Assembly: GCA_028245195.1 (NCBI GenBank)
Contig: JAOKCF010000001.1
Span: 478,326 to 542,325 of the forward strand
Length of the DNA: 64,000 bases
Origin: Vicingaceae bacterium
Lineage (GTDB): Bacteria > Bacteroidota > Bacteroidia > Flavobacteriales_E > Vicingaceae
Direction of reading: 5' to 3'
The notes beneath the pieces are model-generated. The model saw only the letters and a program-made list of their open reading frames with translations, was not told where the DNA came from and did no database searches. Position 1 is the stretch's first letter. Each line of letters starts with the position of its first letter. A program made the translations under genes and the position numbers. Below are positions 34,513 to 43,760 of the stretch, piece after piece.

Positions 34513-36222
34513 ATGAAAAATTTATTTAAAACAACTTTATTATTCATAACCATTGCGTGTGGTTTATACGCCTGCACGGAAGACTATTTTGAGTTCGAAA
34601 AAATAAAGATAGACGACTGGAACCCTAATTTTGCTGTTCCATTAATAAGCTCAAACCTGAGCTTAGCTGATATTGTAGTACGGCAAGACACCAATGGAGA
34701 CATTTTTACTACTGCTAACGGCGGTTTAGAAATTGTTTATAGAAGTTCTGTCCTTTCGTCAGACACATCAACCGTAATTAATATTCCAACAGAAAATTTC
34801 GCAGATACTTTCACCGTTTCTCAAGCTACAAATGGTCTTTTGGATTCTATGCCTGCAGGGCCTCCATTTAACAATGGCCAGCGTATAGATTTTGATGCTT
34901 CAACACAGAAAAAAATTATTGACAACAGCAGATTCGGTATCGTTGTAGATAGTATGACCTTAAAAACAGGAACACTAGCTTTTAGATTAGAAAACTCATT
35001 CCCTTACGATTTAACAATCGCGGCAAAATTTAGAACATTTACTGATTCATTAGGTGACACTCTGGTCTTAAATTATGTCGTCCCTGCCGCGAAACCTAAT
35101 AATCAGGTTAGTTTGCAAGTAGTCGACTTAAAAGGTTACCAAGTAAATCTCTCTGAAGATGAAGATGGAAATCCTGCGGACAATCTACTTCCTATCGACA
35201 TTCAATATTCTATTCAACTCGAAAGTGGTGTTGCAAGTAATAGAGATGACAAATTAACCATGACTGGGGCAATTACGAATATTAACTTCAAAGAGTTTTA
35301 TGGCTCATTAGGAAGTACGCCATTACCTTTGGAAAGTGACAGTATCGCGATTGCCTTTTTTAAGAATTTTCAAGAGTTTGCGAAAGAGGATCTTTTCATC
35401 TCCAATCCGACATTAAGGCTTACTGCGAAAAACAGCTTCTCCTGCCCTATGAACTTCGAATTTACGAAGTTAAATGCTGTAAACCCAAATCGAAATCCTA
35501 GCGTAATACCTTTTGATATTCCTACGGAGCTGCAACCCTTAAACATTTACTTTCCTGATAAATACGGTGTCGCTCAAACTGTTTTTGAGCTGAACAATGT
35601 AAATAGTAATCTCGACACTATTCTTTCACACCTTACAAAATCGATTGCTTTTGATTCAGAAGCATTGTTTAATCCGAATGGGGAACCACCAAGAAACGGA
35701 CAACGAAGAAACTTCATGACAGACACAAGTGATTTAGGGCTTGACCTTGAATTTAGAATTCCATTTGAAGGAAGGGCCAATGGATTTTTCATTGAGGACA
35801 CGATCAATGTTACCCTGGAACAAATTGGCGACTTAACAGATGGAACACTAAGAATTTATGCGGAGAATGGTTTTCCAATGGATGTGGATTTACAACTTAC
35901 TTTTTTAGACAGCTTCAATGTTGAATTAGGTAAATTGATTCTGCCTAGTAATCCTATTTACTCTAATGGCTTCGGTATGATATTACCTTCTGCTCCAACC
36001 AAATTAATAAGTAGCGACTTAGAAGCTGATGGATTTACTACCAATATAACAGATACAAAAATTGATCGCGAACGGTTAAAAAGAATTTCCAGAACCGCTA
36101 AGGTAGCTATCTCTGCAAAGCTTTCTACAGAAGGTGCGAACATGGGAACAAATGTGGTTTTCAATTCTGCGAACCGACTAAAGATTATTATTTCATTAAA
36201 TTCACTAGTTAGCTTCAATTAA
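34513..36222 (+). CDS. Large lipoprotein of unknown function
   Basis: The 569-residue protein has a signal peptide with lipobox GLYAC (cysteine at residue 21) and then TEDYFEFEKIKIDDWNPNFA. The mature part is beta-rich with repeated internal segments built on D-S-x-x pairs (LPLESDSIAIAFFKNF, IEDTINVTLEQIGDL, LNSLVSFN at the end). I do not recognise a named domain. It lies 11 bases ahead of an outer-membrane beta-barrel type gene, with which it shares a promoter and terminator, so the two probably act together at the outer membrane. I recall similar pairs in Bacteroidota but no assigned role. Confidence 0.7.
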   Translation: MKNLFKTTLLFITIACGLYACTEDYFEFEKIKIDDWNPNFAVPLISSNLSLADIVVRQDTNGDIFTTANGGLEIVYRSSVLSSDTSTVINIPTENFADTFTVSQATNGLLDSMPAGPPFNNGQRIDFDASTQKKIIDNSRFGIVVDSMTLKTGTLAFRLENSFPYDLTIAAKFRTFTDSLGDTLVLNYVVPAAKPNNQVSLQVVDLKGYQVNLSEDEDGNPADNLLPIDIQYSIQLESGVASNRDDKLTMTGAITNINFKEFYGSLGSTPLPLESDSIAIAFFKNFQEFAKEDLFISNPTLRLTAKNSFSCPMNFEFTKLNAVNPNRNPSVIPFDIPTELQPLNIYFPDKYGVAQTVFELNNVNSNLDTILSHLTKSIAFDSEALFNPNGEPPRNGQRRNFMTDTSDLGLDLEFRIPFEGRANGFFIEDTINVTLEQIGDLTDGTLRIYAENGFPMDVDLQLTFLDSFNVELGKLILPSNPIYSNGFGMILPSAPTKLISSDLEADGFTTNITDTKIDRERLKRISRTAKVAISAKLSTEGANMGTNVVFNSANRLKIIISLNSLVSFN

Positions 36223-36233
36223 CAGACAAAGCC

Positions 36234-37637
36234 ATGAAAAATCAAATACTTACACTAAGTCTTTGTCTTCTATTCTCGTTCGTGAGCAAAGCACAACAAG
36301 ATTTAACGTTGTTCAACTTTAACGACATCCCGCAGTCTTCTTATTCGAATCCTGCCAATCAATTCAACGGCAAGTTCTTCATAGGAATTCCCGTTTTGTC
36401 TTCCTCCTATTATAGTTTAAGCAATAGCGGTTTCGCCTATTCAGATTTTATCAAACAAGATGGTGATTCATTGCGATTAGATTTTAATTCAATGATAACC
36501 GGTTTAGAAGATGAAAACTTTTTATCCTTCATTACTAAAATTGATTTAATCTCATTTGGATTTAAAGTTGGCAAACGAACACAAATCATGTTCAATGCAA
36601 CTGAAAATATCAACATGAGGTTTAATTACACCAAAGATTTAGCAACCTTTATTCATAAAGGAAATTTAGCATATGACGATAATACTGCTGATTTTACCGG
36701 AACAGCTTTTTCAGCGAATTATTATAGAGAATACGGCATTAGTCTGTCGCATCAGCTTACCAATAAATTAAGATTAGGCGCTCGATTAAAGTACCTTTAT
36801 GGGATAGCAAATTTAGACACGAAGAGGTCAGACCTTAAATTGACTACAGATCCAAATACCTATGCTTTAACGGCAACATCGGATATTCTAATAAACACCT
36901 CAGGAAATACTGACATTCTTAGCTCATCGAGCATGACAGGAGAAGACGGGTTTCTTTCGGGAAGTGGCAACAGAGGTTTTGGTATCGATTTAGGTATGAA
37001 TTATGAACTAAATGAAAAGCTAAGCCTAAATGCTAGTGTCGTGGATTTGGGCTTCATTAATTGGAATACAAATACAACAAATTACCTAATAGATAAGGGA
37101 CAATCTTATTTTGATGGTATTGAAATAAATGCCTTTTCACCTCAAGATGATACGACTGGTACCTCTCCATATGATAGGCTTGTAGATTCTTTAGAAGTAG
37201 CATTCAATGTTCAGGAAAGTAATGACAGCTACACAAATCCTCTCGTAGGTAGAATTTATATGGGCGCCAATTACAAATACAACGAAAGACTTGTATTTGG
37301 TGGTTTAATACAAAGTGAATTCTATAAAAGAAACATTAAACCTTCTTTAACTTTAAGTGCCAATTACAAGGCCACTAAGTGGATTGGTTTGGCAGCTTCT
37401 TACAGCATGATTAATCGTTCTTTTAACAACCTCGGAATCGGAATCAACATTAATCCCGGACAGGTTCAATTTTATATTGTGAGTGACAATATTCTTAGTG
37501 GTTTTAGACCTCAACATGCCAGACATGCGCAAATTAGAGCAGGTATAAATTTTATTATTAGAAGCACAAAAACAAAAGAAATTAATCCTTCTTACGGAGG
37601 AGAAATAGCTGCTAGGAATAAGAAGGATAAAGATTAG
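36234..37637 (+). CDS. Outer-membrane beta-barrel protein, DUF5723-like
   Basis: The 467-residue protein has a signal peptide (LSLCLLFSFVSKAQ) and an antiparallel barrel-like pattern of alternating hydrophobic strands (RLGARLKYLYGIANLD, GFGIDLGMNYELNEKLSLNA, GRIYMGANYKYNERLVFGGL). The opening LTLFNFNDIPQSSYSNPANQ resembles DUF5723 and PorV-like Bacteroidota outer-membrane proteins. It follows the lipoprotein by 11 bases and is closed by a strong terminator. Function unknown; a transport or assembly role in the outer membrane is a guess. Confidence 0.75.
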   Translation: MKNQILTLSLCLLFSFVSKAQQDLTLFNFNDIPQSSYSNPANQFNGKFFIGIPVLSSSYYSLSNSGFAYSDFIKQDGDSLRLDFNSMITGLEDENFLSFITKIDLISFGFKVGKRTQIMFNATENINMRFNYTKDLATFIHKGNLAYDDNTADFTGTAFSANYYREYGISLSHQLTNKLRLGARLKYLYGIANLDTKRSDLKLTTDPNTYALTATSDILINTSGNTDILSSSSMTGEDGFLSGSGNRGFGIDLGMNYELNEKLSLNASVVDLGFINWNTNTTNYLIDKGQSYFDGIEINAFSPQDDTTGTSPYDRLVDSLEVAFNVQESNDSYTNPLVGRIYMGANYKYNERLVFGGLIQSEFYKRNIKPSLTLSANYKATKWIGLAASYSMINRSFNNLGIGININPGQVQFYIVSDNILSGFRPQHARHAQIRAGINFIIRSTKTKEINPSYGGEIAARNKKDKD

Positions 37638-37680
37638 ATATCTGGAATAAATCAAGAATACAAAAAGAATTAACACAATT

Positions 37681-37720
37681 AAAGAACCGACCCTGAAAGA
37701 ACCGACAGGGTCGGTTCTTT
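37681..37720 (+). terminator. Strong intrinsic terminator after the DUF5723-type gene
   Basis: A perfect 15-bp stem (AAAGAACCGACCCTG at 37681-37695 and its complement at 37706-37720) encloses a 10-base loop and runs into TTATTTTTA. The loop (AAAGAACCGA) repeats the first ten bases of the left arm, so an alternative shorter hairpin with a 0-5 base shift of pairing is possible. Confidence 0.85.
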
Positions 37721-37733
37721 TTATTTTTACCAC

Positions 37734-38414
37734 ATGATAAACAAACATGTCATTTATTGTATCCCCGGGCTAGGCTTAGACCATCGTATATTTGGAAAAC
37801 TATCAATTCCCGAAGTGGAACTGAAATTTCTAGATTACATTGAACCGTTAAATGATGAACCGATTGCGGCCTATGCTAAAAGACTCTCAGAAAAAATTAA
37901 AGACAATACCTTTTCCATTATGGGAATGAGCCTAGGTGGTATTTTAGCAATAGAAATTTCTAGAATTAAGAAGGTAGAAAGTTTGTTTTTAATCTCTACT
38001 GTAAAAAACAAATCTGAAGTTCCGAGTATTTTTAAATACATGGACCTGTTGCCCACAAAAAACAAAACGGCATCTAAACTAGCCATTGATGCAAGTGTAG
38101 CTTTCAAGCCTTACTATGACAAATCAGATACTACCAGAAATAAATTATTTGATTCTATGATTCGTTCCGCTAGTGTTGAATTATTGGCTTGGGGAGTGCA
38201 ACAAGTCTCAAACTAGAGTTACAAAGAAGAGTTGAACCGTCTTTTTTACCATTTACATGGCACGGCAGACTTAATTTTTCCTTTAAAGAATATTAATAAA
38301 GCGGAAACTGTAAAAGGAGCTACTCATTATATGCTGTATAACAACGCTGAGGACATTTCTAAACGAATTGAGGCGAGAATAAAAATCCTCGCCCCAACAC
38401 TATCTTCCTATTAA
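37734..38414 (+). pseudogene. Alpha/beta-hydrolase gene interrupted by one in-frame TAG
   Basis: The frame encodes an alpha/beta hydrolase of about 226 residues: IPGLGLDHRIFGKL, nucleophile elbow MGMSLGGILAI (serine in GMSLGG), then LHGTADLIFPL and a final catalytic GATHYML. A TAG at 38214-38216 interrupts it, and the same frame continues to the stop after LAPTLSSY. In relatives, the position in AVQQVSN-stop-SYKEEL is often tryptophan (INW-type), so TGG to TAG is the simplest origin. Without readthrough the product lacks the catalytic histidine. Alternatives are a sequencing error or suppression. Confidence 0.75.
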
Positions 38415-38421
38415 GAATGCT

Positions 38422-38931
38422 CTATCCAATAGCCTCAACTGCTGCTTTTGCAGCTTCGTAGTTAGGCTCATGTGTAATGTCATCTACCTCTTCTTTGTAG
38501 GTAATGTTGTTGTCTTTATCTAGCACCAAAACTATTCTTGCAAACAAACCCTTAAAAGGCCCTGTAGTCATTTCTACATTGTACTGACTTGCAAAATCAT
38601 TATACCTAAAGTCTGATGCATTTACGATAGTCTCTAACCCTTCAGAAGCGCAGAAACGTTTCATTGCAAAAGGTAAATCTTTAGAAATTATTAATCCTAC
38701 TGTATCATCTCTTTCAGACATTTGCTTGTTAAAAGCTTTAGCCTCTAATTGGCAAATTCCAGTCCCTAAACTTGGCACCACAATTAATACTTTCTTTTTC
38801 CCCTGAAAATCAGCCAATGAACCTTCGCTAAAGTCATCTTTAACGAAAGTAAAATCTAATGCCTTTTCTCCTACGCTAGGAATCTTTCCGCTAATTTCAA
38901 TTGGGTCTCCTTTAAACTTTATGTTACTCAT
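38422..38931 (-). CDS. tpx: Thiol peroxidase (Tpx)
   Basis: Tpx reduces hydroperoxides using thioredoxin. The 169-residue protein has the family segments VGEKALDFTFVKDDFSEGSL, the peroxidatic T-x-x-C site in SLGTGICQLEAKAFN (about residue 60) and the resolving cysteine in FAMKRFCASEGLE (about residue 94), plus PFKGLFARIVLVLD. Both cysteines are present, so it should be active. It is transcribed alone on the minus strand, convergent with the broken hydrolase gene. Confidence 0.95.
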   Translation of the reverse strand: MSNIKFKGDPIEISGKIPSVGEKALDFTFVKDDFSEGSLADFQGKKKVLIVVPSLGTGICQLEAKAFNKQMSERDDTVGLIISKDLPFAMKRFCASEGLETIVNASDFRYNDFASQYNVEMTTGPFKGLFARIVLVLDKDNNITYKEEVDDITHEPNYEAAKAAVEAIG

Positions 38932-39065
38932 AGTTATAGTTGTTTATTTTTTTAAACAGCAAAAATGGTTCACTGTTCACTATTATAAAAATACTATAAC
39001 AAATGTGAATTGGAAGACATTTACACCTCTCATTTTAAAGCTAACTTAGCAGCAAACTCAACTTA

Positions 39066-40277
39066 ATGAAGTCTCAACAATTCAGCTTTACCAATAACAA
39101 TGGTTACCAACTAAGCGCGCAAATTGAATTTCCGGTAGATCAGAAGCCCTTGGCCTTTGCCATCTTTGCACATTGTTTTACTTGTTCAAAAAATTTGTTA
39201 GCTATCAAACGCATCAGTCGTGGGTTAACTTCAAAAGGAATAGCTGTATTGCTGTTTGATTTTACCGGTTTGGGAGGAAGTGAAGGAGAGTTTGAAAGCA
39301 CAACATTTACCTCTAACATACAAGATGTTTTTGCAGCGGCTGACTTTTTAACGAAAAAATACGAGGCTCCTAAAATTATAATTGGTCATTCATTGGGTGG
39401 AGCTGCTGCTCTATTTGCCGGATCTTAATTAGATTGTATTGAAGCCGTTGTTACTATTGGAGCCCCCTTCGACCCCTACCATGTAACGAAATTGTTGGCT
39501 GAAAAGGTTGATGAAATTGAAGAAAAAGGAAAGGCAACTGTAGATATTGGCGGAAGACCATTTACCATTGCAAAGGGTTTTATTGATGATTTAGAAAAAC
39601 ACAAACCCGAAGAAGTAGCAAAGAAGCTTCGTAAAGCATTCCTAATTCTCCATTCCCCGCAAGACACTATTGTTGGTATTGATAATGCAGCAAAAATGTA
39701 TGCTGCAGCAATTCACCCAAAAAGCTTTATTTCTTTGGATGGTGCAGATCATTTATTAAGCAAAAGAGCAGATTCTATTTATGTCGGAAATATGATTGCC
39801 GCTTGGGTAGAAAAATATTTAAACCCAAACAATCAAAAGGCCCCTTTAACGAGCAAAAGTCAGGTTGTCTCGAAGACAGAGCAAGACAGCTACACTACTG
39901 AAATAAATGCAGGTAATCACCATTTTCTAGCTGATGAACATGAAGAAATTGGTGGTGCAGATTTAGGCCCTTCGCCTTATGAATTGCTTAGTTCTAGTTT
40001 AGCAGCCTGCACATCTATGACATTGCACATTTATGCAGCAAGAAAAAAATGGGATTTACAAGAGGCTATTGTTCATGTCGCCCACAACAAGGACTATGCT
40101 CAAGATTGTGATGACTGCGAAAAATCGAGCTCAAAAATTGACCACTTCAACAGGAAAATTGAATTATCAGGAAATCTCGATGATACACAGCGTCAAAAAC
40201 TACTCGAAATCGCAGATAAATGTTCCGTTCATAAAACTTTACATTCAGAAGTTATTGTTAAAACGAAGTTGGTTTAG
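39066..40277 (+). pseudogene. Alpha/beta-hydrolase-OsmC fusion gene with one in-frame TAA
   Basis: The frame would encode a fusion of about 403 residues. The first 255 or so form an alpha/beta hydrolase (FAHCFTCSKN, nucleophile GHSLGGAAALF, SPQDTIVGIDNA, GADHLL). The rest is an OsmC-type peroxidase (LADEHEEIGGADLGPSPYEL, SSSLAACTSMTLHIYA with the active cysteine, then ADKCSVHKTLHSEV with the second). A TAA at 39426-39428 splits it right after LFAGS, and the following LDCIEAVVTIGAPFDP continues the family sequence in the same frame. CAA to TAA is the simplest change. An internal start at 39492 could still give a separate OsmC protein. Confidence 0.75.
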
Positions 40278-41671
40278 TCAAAAAATTGATCGTTAAAATT
40301 TACCAAATACAAGCGCTCTGTTGCTCTGGTAACAGCCGTATATAACCATCGAGCATATTCCGTATCTAACATTTCTTCGGTTAAGTAACCTTGGTCTACA
40401 AAAACAGCTTTCCATTGCCCACCTTGTGATTTATGGCAGGTTACTGCGTAACCAAACTTTACTTGTAACGCATTAAAATAAGGATTTTGTTTCATCAGCT
40501 CCATTTTTATTCTCTTGTTCGGTATCTCAACGTAATCTTCCATTACCGTTTCAAATAACCGCTGACTGTCCTCTTTGGTTAAAGAAGGTGCTTCGGAGTG
40601 AATAGAATCTAAAAGCAGCTTCACATCAATCGGTTGCAACTGAGGGTAATCAATTAAGCGAACAGAGGCATTCAAAAAACGAAACCCGTACAACTCTTCA
40701 ATATTTCCCATCCCCATAACCTCTGCAACATCGCCATTGGCAACAAAGCTTACAGGCGATTTTTCATCCAACCAATAATAATTGTTTTTCACCACCATCA
40801 GGTAATCTCCTGTAGCAATCTCATTATCTAAATCTTTAATTCGAACTCGAATCTGCTGGTTAAAAATGTTCGCCCTTTTATTCGATCGAGTGATTACGAT
40901 GGTATCATCCGCTCCATATTTTGAAAAGCAAGTGTGCAATTCATCTTCCAACTCCAGTCCATCTATTCGCTTCACATCATCAAAACCATCTAAATCAAAT
41001 TTCAGCACTGGCCTTTTTTCTTGAGTCTGATTTCGGATTAATGTTGCATTGTGCAATATTCCAGACTCTAATGATTGACGCATTACTTGTGATAACTCTA
41101 CCCCTTTTAATTTCAAATAATAATTTGACATTAAATATTTTGGATCTAAAGCCGGACTAAGCAATTTTCCTACTGGTGGCAATTGAGCAATGTCTCCAAT
41201 AAAAACCAAGCGACAGTTTTTACCGCTAAATACATATTCTATTAAATCATCCAGCAAACTCTGCTCATATGCGCCACCATCGGATATCATTGAAGCCTCA
41301 TCAATAATAAAAATCGTATTGGTATGGAGGTTTGCTCCGAGCTTAAAATGAGTTTGTCCATCTTTTCCTCGTTCGCTTTGGTATATTTTTTTGTGAATGG
41401 TATAAGATGGCTTTTTAGAGAAGTTAGAAAGCACCTTCGCTGCCCGACCAGTTGGGGCCAATAAGACAGATTTTAACTGAAAACTTGGAAACGTTTTAAT
41501 CATTGCAGCAATTGCAGTCGTTTTTCCAGTCCCAGCATACCCTCGGATAATAAAACCAGCCCTTTCTGCGTTCTGGAACAGAAAACGTTCCATACGTTCC
41601 ACCAAATCAACTTGATCGGAGGTTGGAACACCAGGTAAAAAACCATAAAATTTCTGCTGAAAAGCACTCAT
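40274..41671 (-). CDS. RecD-like / UvrD-superfamily DNA helicase
   Basis: The 465-residue ATPase has Walker A GYAGTGKTTAIAAMI (about residues 43-57), APTGRAAKVL (motif Ia), FIIDEASMIS (Walker B, motif II), VFIGDIAQLPPVG (motif III) and the C-terminal motifs YAVTCHKSQGGQW and YTAVTRATERLYLV. This is the core of RecD2/Dda-type 5'-to-3' helicases, without the long N-terminal domain of RecD2. It likely acts in DNA repair or replication restart. Its stop overlaps the end of the convergent OsmC gene by 4 bases. Confidence 0.85.
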   Translation of the reverse strand: MSAFQQKFYGFLPGVPTSDQVDLVERMERFLFQNAERAGFIIRGYAGTGKTTAIAAMIKTFPSFQLKSVLLAPTGRAAKVLSNFSKKPSYTIHKKIYQSERGKDGQTHFKLGANLHTNTIFIIDEASMISDGGAYEQSLLDDLIEYVFSGKNCRLVFIGDIAQLPPVGKLLSPALDPKYLMSNYYLKLKGVELSQVMRQSLESGILHNATLIRNQTQEKRPVLKFDLDGFDDVKRIDGLELEDELHTCFSKYGADDTIVITRSNKRANIFNQQIRVRIKDLDNEIATGDYLMVVKNNYYWLDEKSPVSFVANGDVAEVMGMGNIEELYGFRFLNASVRLIDYPQLQPIDVKLLLDSIHSEAPSLTKEDSQRLFETVMEDYVEIPNKRIKMELMKQNPYFNALQVKFGYAVTCHKSQGGQWKAVFVDQGYLTEEMLDTEYARWLYTAVTRATERLYLVNFNDQFFD

Positions 41672-41785
41672 GAATAACCAAATAAGTAGGTTGGTAAATT
41701 TAACCTTATCGAATCAGATAAAGACCTTCCGATAAAATCAAAAAAATGGTAGATTTGTGAGATTAGAACAAAAAACTTATGATCA

Positions 41786-42364
41786 ATGAAAATCGGTATT
41801 CAAGCAGCCTTATTCGTAATTGCAATTATATTAGCGTACTTCATTTATGATGGAGTTCAAAACAAGATTGATTTCAGAGACATGGCTCAAAAAAGGAGCG
41901 AAATTGTGCAGAATAGATTGCAAGAAATTGCTGTTGCACAAAAGAAGTTTAAACAGGAAAAAGGGCGCTATGCTGCTAACTTCCCTGAGTTAATCAACTT
42001 TGTAAAAAATGATTCATTGACCATTATTAAAGCAATCGGTAACGTTCCAGATTCTTTAACAGAGGTGGAAGCGGTTATATTAGGCATTGTAATTAGAGAT
42101 ACTTCTTTGGTTCCAGCTACTTCGATATTCGTAGATGGTTTTGCAGCAGACTCTCTTAAATACGTTCCTTTTGGAGATGGTAATGAATTTAAAATCCAAG
42201 CTGGCGTAATTGAGAAAAACAAAGTGAATGTGAATGTTTTTGAAGTTTCAACTACTTTAGAAATAGTTTACAAGGGACTTAAGACCAAAAACGAAGCCAT
42301 TAAGTTGACCGATGAAATTAAGGTAGGTTCAATGAATGAACCAATCACAACCGGGAACTGGTAA
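41786..42364 (+). CDS. Pseudopilin-like membrane protein of unknown function
   Basis: The 192-residue protein has an N-terminal membrane helix (ALFVIAIILAYFIYDGV, residues 8-24), a charged helix (MAQKRSEIVQNRLQEIAVAQ) and then FKQEKGRYAANFPELINFVK, a pattern like the short-step pseudopilins that count residues from a G-x-Y-P start. The C-terminal half is beta-rich. It sits 7 bases ahead of the DUF3822-like gene. I know of no assigned function; the resemblance to pseudopilins is weak evidence only. Confidence 0.6.
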   Translation: MKIGIQAALFVIAIILAYFIYDGVQNKIDFRDMAQKRSEIVQNRLQEIAVAQKKFKQEKGRYAANFPELINFVKNDSLTIIKAIGNVPDSLTEVEAVILGIVIRDTSLVPATSIFVDGFAADSLKYVPFGDGNEFKIQAGVIEKNKVNVNVFEVSTTLEIVYKGLKTKNEAIKLTDEIKVGSMNEPITTGNW

Positions 42365-42371
42365 ACAGAAC

Positions 42372-43229
42372 ATGGCGCTTACCCCAATTCCACAGCTTCG
42401 ATTTTTTGATGAACGCTATGTTGGAAAAACGACTCAACTCAAACACTTTGTTGTATTGAGCAAGCTTCAACTGAAGTCTGCATTTTTTGACGACCAATCT
42501 CAAACTTACATTTCATACGAGCAGTACGACTTTAAAAAATCCGTTGACTGGGTTGAAGCCCTCAGAAGTGTCGAAAAAATTCTTCCTAGCGAAGCGTTTC
42601 AATTACAAAAAGGTTTGCAAATATGTCTTTCTAATTCATTATATACTCTTGTACCTAACGTATTATTTGATGAAAAAGAGTTAGAAAGTTATTTGAACTT
42701 TAACCATCCGATAGAGGATCAAAGCCAGTTTATTTTTCATCACACCCCGCTAGAAAGCTTCGATGCTGTGGTTGTATTTGCAATTCCTCGTGGGTTAGAG
42801 TTTTTACTAAAAGCAAAACTACCTCCACATCAATTATTGCATTTCTCTTACCCCATTTTAGAAGCCGTTGGTTTAAATAAGATGAAAGAAAATGAGCTTC
42901 TAATTAACGTACAACAAGAGCAATTTGAAATAATTTATGCTCCGAACGGCAAGCTCAATTTTTTTAACAGTTTCCAATATCAAAGCAAAGAAGATTTTAT
43001 TTACTTTTTGTTATATGTAATGGAACATCTAAAGTTGGAAAGAGATAATTGCAAACTCATCTTAGTTGGTGAGATTGAAAAAGACTCTGCAATTTACAAA
43101 CTACTTTACACCTACATTGATAAGGTCAGTTTTGGGCAGAAACCTTCAAACATTCATTTCTCGGCAGTGTTAGGAGAATTGAACGACTACTCAAATTTTA
43201 GTTTATTTCATCAGCATTTATGCGGATAG
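42372..43229 (+). CDS. DUF3822-like protein (ancestral actin-like fold)
   Basis: From the ATG at 42372 (MALTPIPQLRFFDERYVG) the protein has 285 residues; an upstream in-frame start at 42336 would overlap the preceding stop codon and is less likely. Sequence such as ELLINVQQEQFEIIYAPNGKL and NSFQYQSKEDFIYFLLYVME matches the DUF3822 proteins that sit immediately before rsmD in Bacteroidota. These have a ribonuclease-H-like/actin-like core as in PilM-type proteins, fitting the pseudopilin-like neighbour. The function is unknown. It overlaps rsmD by 10 bases. Confidence 0.72.
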   Translation: MALTPIPQLRFFDERYVGKTTQLKHFVVLSKLQLKSAFFDDQSQTYISYEQYDFKKSVDWVEALRSVEKILPSEAFQLQKGLQICLSNSLYTLVPNVLFDEKELESYLNFNHPIEDQSQFIFHHTPLESFDAVVVFAIPRGLEFLLKAKLPPHQLLHFSYPILEAVGLNKMKENELLINVQQEQFEIIYAPNGKLNFFNSFQYQSKEDFIYFLLYVMEHLKLERDNCKLILVGEIEKDSAIYKLLYTYIDKVSFGQKPSNIHFSAVLGELNDYSNFSLFHQHLCG

Positions 43230-43756
43230 TTAGCGGAACACATAAGGGTCGAAGATTCTCTCCACCAAAGGGCTTACCAGTTCGGCCTACCACTGATTTT
43301 GCAAAGGAAGGGTTGTTCAATATGTTGCGCAACAGAACAGAGATTGAAGATACCAAGGTATTAGATCTGTGCGCAGGAACAGGTAACATGACTTTCGAAT
43401 TCGCTTCAAGAGGAGCGAGTTCCGTTTTAGCTGTCGATCAACATGTAGGATGTATTAAATTCATTAAGAAAGCAGCCTTAGAATTACAATTAAACAGCAT
43501 AACTGCGCTGAAGGCAGATGTTTTTAAGTTTGTAAATAAACTAAGCCAACAATACGATATCATCTTCGCAGACCCACCATATGGGCTTGAGGAAATAGTT
43601 AATTTACCAAGTACCATTTTCAAAAAAGGTCTGCTAGCTGAAGGAGGGTTACTTGTTTTAGAACACGGAAGGAAAACTTCATTTGAAGAACACCCAAATT
43701 TCATTTCCACTAGGAAATTCGGAAATGTTACATTTACTTTCTTCGAAGAAAGCTAA
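43220..43756 (+). CDS. rsmD: 16S rRNA guanine-966 N2-methyltransferase RsmD
   Basis: RsmD methylates G966 of 16S rRNA. The 178-residue length is standard. It begins MRIVSGTHKGRRFSPPKG, has RPTTDFAKEGLFNML, SAM motif LDLCAGTGNMTFEFASRGA and the catalytic IIFADPPYGLEE. The order rsmD-coaD is common in bacteria, and here the gap is 4 bases. Confidence 0.95.
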   Translation: MRIVSGTHKGRRFSPPKGLPVRPTTDFAKEGLFNMLRNRTEIEDTKVLDLCAGTGNMTFEFASRGASSVLAVDQHVGCIKFIKKAALELQLNSITALKADVFKFVNKLSQQYDIIFADPPYGLEEIVNLPSTIFKKGLLAEGGLLVLEHGRKTSFEEHPNFISTRKFGNVTFTFFEES

Positions 43757-43760
43757 ACAC

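Noticed and set aside
43683-43760. Longer start for coaD within rsmD
   Set aside because: CoaD homologues begin at the MKKIAIFPGSFDP segment; the 26 added residues come from the rsmD coding region.
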